Shown: piece by piece, positions 6,099-8,320 of the stretch
Numbering within the stretch: position 1 is the first letter of the stretch
How the letters are laid out: each line of letters opens with the position of its first letter
Assembly: GCA_023417265.1 (NCBI GenBank)
Contig: JAEZFY010000100.1
Coordinates: 1 to 8,320, forward strand
Source: Actinomycetes bacterium
GTDB taxonomy: Bacteria; Actinomycetota; Acidimicrobiia; Acidimicrobiales; Ilumatobacteraceae
Length of the DNA stretch: 8,320 bases
Reading direction: 5' to 3'
Program-made: the position numbers and the translations under genes
The notes under the pieces: generated by a model
Seen by the model: only the letters and a program-made list of their open reading frames with translations
The model's database searches: none
Told to the model about the DNA's origin: nothing

Positions 6099-6108
6099 GC
6101 GGTATGTC

Positions 6109-6130
6109 GGCCGGCGCCGGTCAGCCGGCC
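6109..6130. terminator. Candidate bidirectional hairpin terminator
   Basis: GGCCGGC at 6109-6115 pairs with GCCGGCC at 6124-6130, giving a 7-bp all-GC stem with an eight-base loop between two convergent genes. It overlaps the stop codon of the metallothionein-like gene. There is no T-run on either side, as is common for high-GC actinobacterial terminators, so this is only a structural suggestion. Confidence 0.35.
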
Positions 6131-6282
6131 TCGACGGGCTGGAGCACGTGCCCGCAGGCGCACGTGTAGGCGTCGCCGTGCGGGCACGGTGTGACGATCT
6201 CCAGCTCGCACCCGCAGTCCGTGTTGGTGCAGGTCAGGCGCGTTCCGGCGGCGTTGCGGGCAGATTCGGTGTGGTCGCTCAT
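6121..6282 (-). CDS. MymT-like metallothionein (small Cys-rich metal-binding protein)
   Basis: The 53-residue product has six cysteines at 18, 23, 25, 33, 41 and 43 and histidines at 4, 35 and 45. Key pieces are RLTC, then DCGCELEI, then PCPHGDAY, then TCACGHVL with a PVE near the end. This aligns closely by eye with mycobacterial MymT as I remember it (LTC, GCGC, VPC, GDAY, CTCG, then L.PV at the end), and the length is almost identical (53 residues). MymT is a cytosolic protein that binds several Cu(I) ions through cysteine thiolates and protects against copper. One difference is that the MymT PCHC segment reads PCPH here, so one Cys is lost and a His may substitute. No ribosome binding site is visible; its ATG overlaps the TGA of the upstream AI-2E transporter (ATGA), so it is coupled to it. 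It is too short for many automatic gene callers. Confidence 0.8.
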   Translation of the reverse strand: MSDHTESARNAAGTRLTCTNTDCGCELEIVTPCPHGDAYTCACGHVLQPVEAG

Positions 6283-7400
6283 GCCGGAGGGGATGCCCCG
6301 TCGGGCACCCCGTGACTCGCCTGATCGAGAATTCGCCGGCGTTCGTCATACGCGTTGATGCCCACGGCGAGGACCGGCACCGCGAACACCGTGCCCACGA
6401 ACCCGAACAGCGCGCCGCCGGCAGCGATCCCGATCAGGATCGTCAACGGATGCAGCCGGACCGCACGCCCGTAGATAAACGGCGCCAACACGTCGTTGTC
6501 GAGTTGCTGCACGACCAACACGACGCCGCCGACAATCAAGGCCGGAACGGTGCCGGCGGTCACCAACGTGACGAGCACCCCGATCACGCCGGCCGTGATC
6601 GCCCCGACCAGCGGTACGAACGCGGCGAGGAACGTGATCAGCATCACCGCCGGGATCAAGCGGGCGCCGGCGAAGAACATGGCGATGCCCACGACCACCG
6701 CCTCGACGATGCCGAGCAGGGCTGCGCCGCGCAGGAAGCCGCCGAGTGCCGCCCACGACCGGTCGAGCATGCGCTGCCCGGTGGCCCGTTGGCGCACCGG
6801 CAGCAGCAGCGTGGCCCGGGCGGCGAAGCGCCGGCCGTCTTTCAGGAAGAAGAAGGTCAGCACGAGGGCGAGCACGATGCCGACGGCGAGTTCGCCGACC
6901 ATGACCGCGTTCGTCTCGCCGCCCACCGAACGGACGAACCCGCGCAGAGCGTCGCCGGCTTCGCGACGCCACCGTTCGGCGTCGGCTCGGTTGACGTCGA
7001 AGGGGCTGTCCTCGACGAGCCAGTCCGTGATGTCCTCGATGCCGCGTTCGAGCGTGGTCGGCAAGTTGTCGACCTCACCGGCTACGGACCAGCCGACGAA
7101 GCCGAGCGCCGCACCGAGCACGATCAAGAAGCCGAGCAACGTGACCGTCGCCGACAGCGCCGCTGGGAGGCGTTCGCGGAGCCGGGAGTGAACCGGAAAC
7201 AAGGCCCGTGTGAGCAGCGTGGCGACACCGATCGGCACGAGCACCACCAGGATCTGTCCGGCGAGCCACAGCGCGGCGACGATCGCCAAAGCGATCACCA
7301 ACAGACGCCACCCGTAGGCGGCACCCTGAGCGATGCGCGGGTGGATCGGCACGGCCGGGGCGACCGACTGGTCCCCCGGAAAGCCTGCGGCGTCCTTCAT
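6279..7400 (-). CDS. AI-2E family transporter (PerM-like)
   Basis: The 373-residue protein has seven to eight hydrophobic segments (about 31-60, 82-105, 168-187, 226-245, 250-282, 283-298 and 318-350) and the hallmarks of the AI-2E transporter family (formerly UPF0118/PerM). These are FFFLKDGRR at 183-191, FVPLVGAI at 261-268, and QQLDNDVLAPFIYGRAVRLH at 298-317, followed by a Gly-rich helix and AVPVLAV at 340-346. The usual QxxEN is QQLDN here. Family members have been linked to autoinducer-2 export and, in other species, to Na+/H+ exchange; the substrate is not predictable. The amphipathic stretch at 108-160 is the usual extracytoplasmic loop. The start is the ATG at 7400, with GGTGGG 4 nt upstream; a TTG at 7418 would add six residues. 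The metallothionein-like gene is coupled downstream by ATGA. The ribosome binding site lies in an inverted repeat. Confidence 0.85.
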   Translation of the reverse strand: MKDAAGFPGDQSVAPAVPIHPRIAQGAAYGWRLLVIALAIVAALWLAGQILVVLVPIGVATLLTRALFPVHSRLRERLPAALSATVTLLGFLIVLGAALGFVGWSVAGEVDNLPTTLERGIEDITDWLVEDSPFDVNRADAERWRREAGDALRGFVRSVGGETNAVMVGELAVGIVLALVLTFFFLKDGRRFAARATLLLPVRQRATGQRMLDRSWAALGGFLRGAALLGIVEAVVVGIAMFFAGARLIPAVMLITFLAAFVPLVGAITAGVIGVLVTLVTAGTVPALIVGGVVLVVQQLDNDVLAPFIYGRAVRLHPLTILIGIAAGGALFGFVGTVFAVPVLAVGINAYDERRRILDQASHGVPDGASPPA

Positions 7401-7404
7401 GCGC

Positions 7405-7428
7405 CCACCAGTACCCAAATCCTGGTGG
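7405..7428 (-). promoter_or_regulatory. Inverted repeat over the AI-2E transporter ribosome binding site
   Basis: CCACCAG at 7405-7411 and CTGGTGG at 7422-7428 form a perfect 7-bp inverted repeat with a 10-nt spacer. In the minus-strand transcript the second arm is CTGGTGG, just before the ATG at 7400, and it contains the GGTGG ribosome binding site; folding would hide it. As DNA, it is also a plausible dimeric regulator site. It does not obviously match the mycobacterial copper regulator sites I remember. Confidence 0.4.
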
Positions 7429-7429
7429 C

Positions 7430-7453
7430 GGAACCGTGCAGAGCGTGCCCGTT
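7430..7453 (+). promoter_or_regulatory. Candidate ECF-sigma promoter for the leader peptide/mgtC transcript
   Basis: GGAAC at 7430-7434 and CGTT at 7450-7453 are separated by 15 nt, the same arrangement as the candidate before the HAD phosphatase; both also share a C after GGAAC and a G after CGTT. Initiation near 7460 would give a leader RNA of roughly 95 nt before the leader peptide and about 155 nt before mgtC. The sigma factor is not identifiable here. Confidence 0.4.
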
Positions 7454-7477
7454 GAGCGATCGAGTGTCACACCGCGT

Positions 7478-7499
7478 CTGGCCGGGTAGACGCCGGCAG
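7478..7499 (+). promoter_or_regulatory. Hairpin in the mgtC leader region
   Basis: CTG at 7478-7480 and CCGG at 7482-7485 pair with CCGGCAG at 7493-7499, with one bulged G (7481) and a loop of seven bases. It lies in the predicted untranslated leader between the candidate promoter and the leader peptide. It may be part of a regulatory fold; no named riboswitch class was recognised. Confidence 0.25.
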
Positions 7500-7555
7500 C
7501 GATGCGCGATCGACTACATCTGCGTCCACCGTCTCGATTGATCCCGGAGCTCGAC

Positions 7556-7618
7556 ATGACACGAACCCGCAGCCGCTGCCACGCAGGCCCCTCGACGTCG
7601 GGCCGGGCAACCCGGTGA
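7556..7618 (+). CDS. Leader peptide upstream of mgtC
   Basis: A 20-codon ORF, MTRTRSRCHAGPSTSGRATR, begins at an ATG with GGAG 6 nt upstream. Its TGA overlaps the GTG start of mgtC (GTGA). It is basic, with five Arg, including three alternating Arg near the start (codons CGA, CGC, CGC), and has one Cys and one His. It is not a signal peptide. Leader peptides controlling mgtC are known in Salmonella (MgtM and MgtP), but those are Pro-rich and control the mRNA by a different layout; this one shares only the position. Its stop-start overlap and the lack of a ribosome binding site at mgtC suggest coupling or attenuation. Whether the peptide itself matters cannot be told. Confidence 0.5.
   Translation: MTRTRSRCHAGPSTSGRATR
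7602..7616 (+). promoter_or_regulatory. Hairpin covering the mgtC start codon
   Basis: CCGGG at 7603-7607 pairs with CCCGG at 7611-7615 around a CAA loop, with a flanking G-U pair (7602/7616). The stem holds the first two bases of the GTG start. Ribosomes finishing the leader peptide would melt it. This supports a translation-coupled switch, although a 5-bp GC stem can also arise by chance at this base composition. Confidence 0.4.
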
Positions 7619-8109
7619 CCGCCCTCGAGTGGTACGAGATCGTCGGCCGGATCGGGCTGGCCGCCCTACTCGGCGGGCTGCTCGGCTTCGAGCGCGAGTT
7701 CGACGGCAACTTCGCCGGCTTGCGCACGCACCTCCTGCTGACCGTCGGCGCGGCGCTGTTCGCGGTGGTCTCCGTCGCCGGCTTCGACGCGATGATCACC
7801 GAGCGGGCGAACTCCAACGTCAACGTCGACGTCACACGAATCGCCGCCTACATCGCACCGGGCGTCGGCTTCATCGGTGGCGGGGCGATCCTCAAGGCCA
7901 ATGGGCGGATCCGCGGGCTCACGACCGCAGCGTCGCTGTGGACCGCGGCGGGCATCGGCGTGGCCTGCGGCGTGGGCTTCTGGATCGGCGCCGTGACGGC
8001 GACGGTGATCGCCCTGATCGCGCTCGAGGTGCTCCAGCCGTTGAGCAACTGGGCGGCCGACCTCGGCCGCCGTCACGGTCGCCAGGACGACGACGCCGCC
8101 GATCACTGA
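7615..8109 (+). CDS. MgtC/SapB family membrane protein
   Basis: The 164-residue protein has the family signature throughout. GLLGFEREFDGNFAGLRTH spans 21-39, GAALFAVVSV 45-54, the conserved block APGVGFIGGGAILK 81-94, and GLTTAASLWTAAGIG 101-115; three to four membrane helices are apparent. MgtC proteins sit in the inner membrane and are linked to growth in low magnesium, and in pathogens to survival inside macrophages and control of the F-ATP synthase. Salmonella MgtC carries an additional C-terminal soluble domain; here only about 24 polar residues follow the last helix, so this is a short form (SapB/YhiD-like). The GTG start overlaps the leader peptide stop and has no clear ribosome binding site of its own. 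It ends five bases before the convergent gene's stop. Function here is inferred from family only. Confidence 0.85.
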   Translation: MTALEWYEIVGRIGLAALLGGLLGFEREFDGNFAGLRTHLLLTVGAALFAVVSVAGFDAMITERANSNVNVDVTRIAAYIAPGVGFIGGGAILKANGRIRGLTTAASLWTAAGIGVACGVGFWIGAVTATVIALIALEVLQPLSNWAADLGRRHGRQDDDAADH

Positions 8110-8114
8110 CCCGT

Positions 8115-8320
8115 TCACCGATCGGCGGCTGCGAGCGCGACCGCGAGTGCCAATACGGCGACGGGCGCGGCATGCTCCCACCACGCCAGGGCGAGGCTGC
8201 GGCCGCCGCCCAGCTCGATGGTCAACGTTCCCGCCACCGCCCAGGCGACGACCGCCAACGCAGCGCGATCGGCGGCCTCGGCCGGGGCGCGCCACGCCGC
8301 CACCGTGAGCACCGCGAGGC
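8115..8320 (-). CDS. C-terminal part of an unidentified membrane protein (5' end outside window)
   Basis: The frame is open from the window edge to a TGA at 8115-8117. About 68 residues are visible, with two hydrophobic stretches (AALAVVAWAVAGTL and APVAVLALAVALAAA) joined by a short polar turn that contains ELGGGRS and ALAWWEH. This fits the last two helices of a larger membrane protein that ends abruptly after the final helix. A GTG at 8312 is an internal codon candidate, but the frame continues beyond it. I do not recognise the family. The start lies outside the window and convergence with mgtC is tight, so the call is moderate. Confidence 0.5.
   Translation of the reverse strand, partial: LAVLTVAAWRAPAEAADRAALAVVAWAVAGTLTIELGGGRSLALAWWEHAAPVAVLALAVALAAADR

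Noticed and set aside
7456..7513. GCGATCGA repeated near 7456 and 7506
   Set aside because: It is an 8-base, partly palindromic word common in high-GC genomes; there is no further structure.
1..8320. Mobile element, CRISPR array, tRNA or attachment site
   Set aside because: No transposase, integrase, regular spaced repeats, cloverleaf or flanking target duplication was seen anywhere in the window.

Overview
The window is very GC-rich (roughly 70%) and densely packed, with G/C-ending codons, GTG starts and 4-nt ATGA/GTGA gene overlaps. Family content (an LppU/SCO3897-like secreted domain, a DUF5709-like acidic protein, a MymT-like metallothionein, ECF-type promoter motifs) points to a high-GC Actinomycetota chromosome. 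The class Acidimicrobiia is my best guess, from general resemblance only. I see no insertion sequence, phage gene, tRNA, rRNA or CRISPR array. Every gap between genes is shorter than 300 bases.

Left third (1-3797): the end of an LppU-like exported protein converges on a large polytopic membrane protein of GT-C/GT39 type (minus strand). Divergent to it, on the plus strand, are a class I SAM methyltransferase and a GT2 glycosyltransferase of the Alg5/DPM1 polyprenyl-phosphate type, coupled by a GTGA overlap. A plausible reading is that the GT2 enzyme makes a polyprenyl-phosphate sugar, the GT-C protein uses such a donor on the outer membrane face, and the methyltransferase modifies a sugar or lipid. 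The substrates cannot be read from sequence.

Middle (3805-6098): a minus-strand DUF5709-like acidic protein lies divergent from a plus-strand run: a His/Asp-rich small protein coupled by ATGA to a single-pass membrane protein, then a ferritin-like di-iron protein. A striking 66-nt near-perfect hairpin follows the ferritin-like gene. Next is a HAD phosphatase resembling the 3'-phosphatase domain of T4 polynucleotide kinase, with a candidate ECF-type promoter and a good ribosome binding site.

Right third (6099-8320): on the minus strand, an AI-2E family transporter is coupled by ATGA to a 53-residue Cys-rich protein closely resembling the mycobacterial copper metallothionein MymT. Divergently, a second candidate ECF-type promoter precedes a 20-codon leader peptide. 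Its stop overlaps the GTG start of an MgtC/SapB protein. That start has no visible ribosome binding site and lies in a small GC hairpin, so MgtC translation looks dependent on leader translation. The window ends in the C-terminal part of an unidentified membrane protein on the minus strand.

The most noteworthy items are the MymT-like metallothionein tied to an AI-2E transporter, the mgtC leader-peptide arrangement, the two matching ECF-like promoters, and the 66-nt hairpin. Several genes from 4280 to 8109 are compatible with metal or oxidative/envelope stress, but that common theme is inference.
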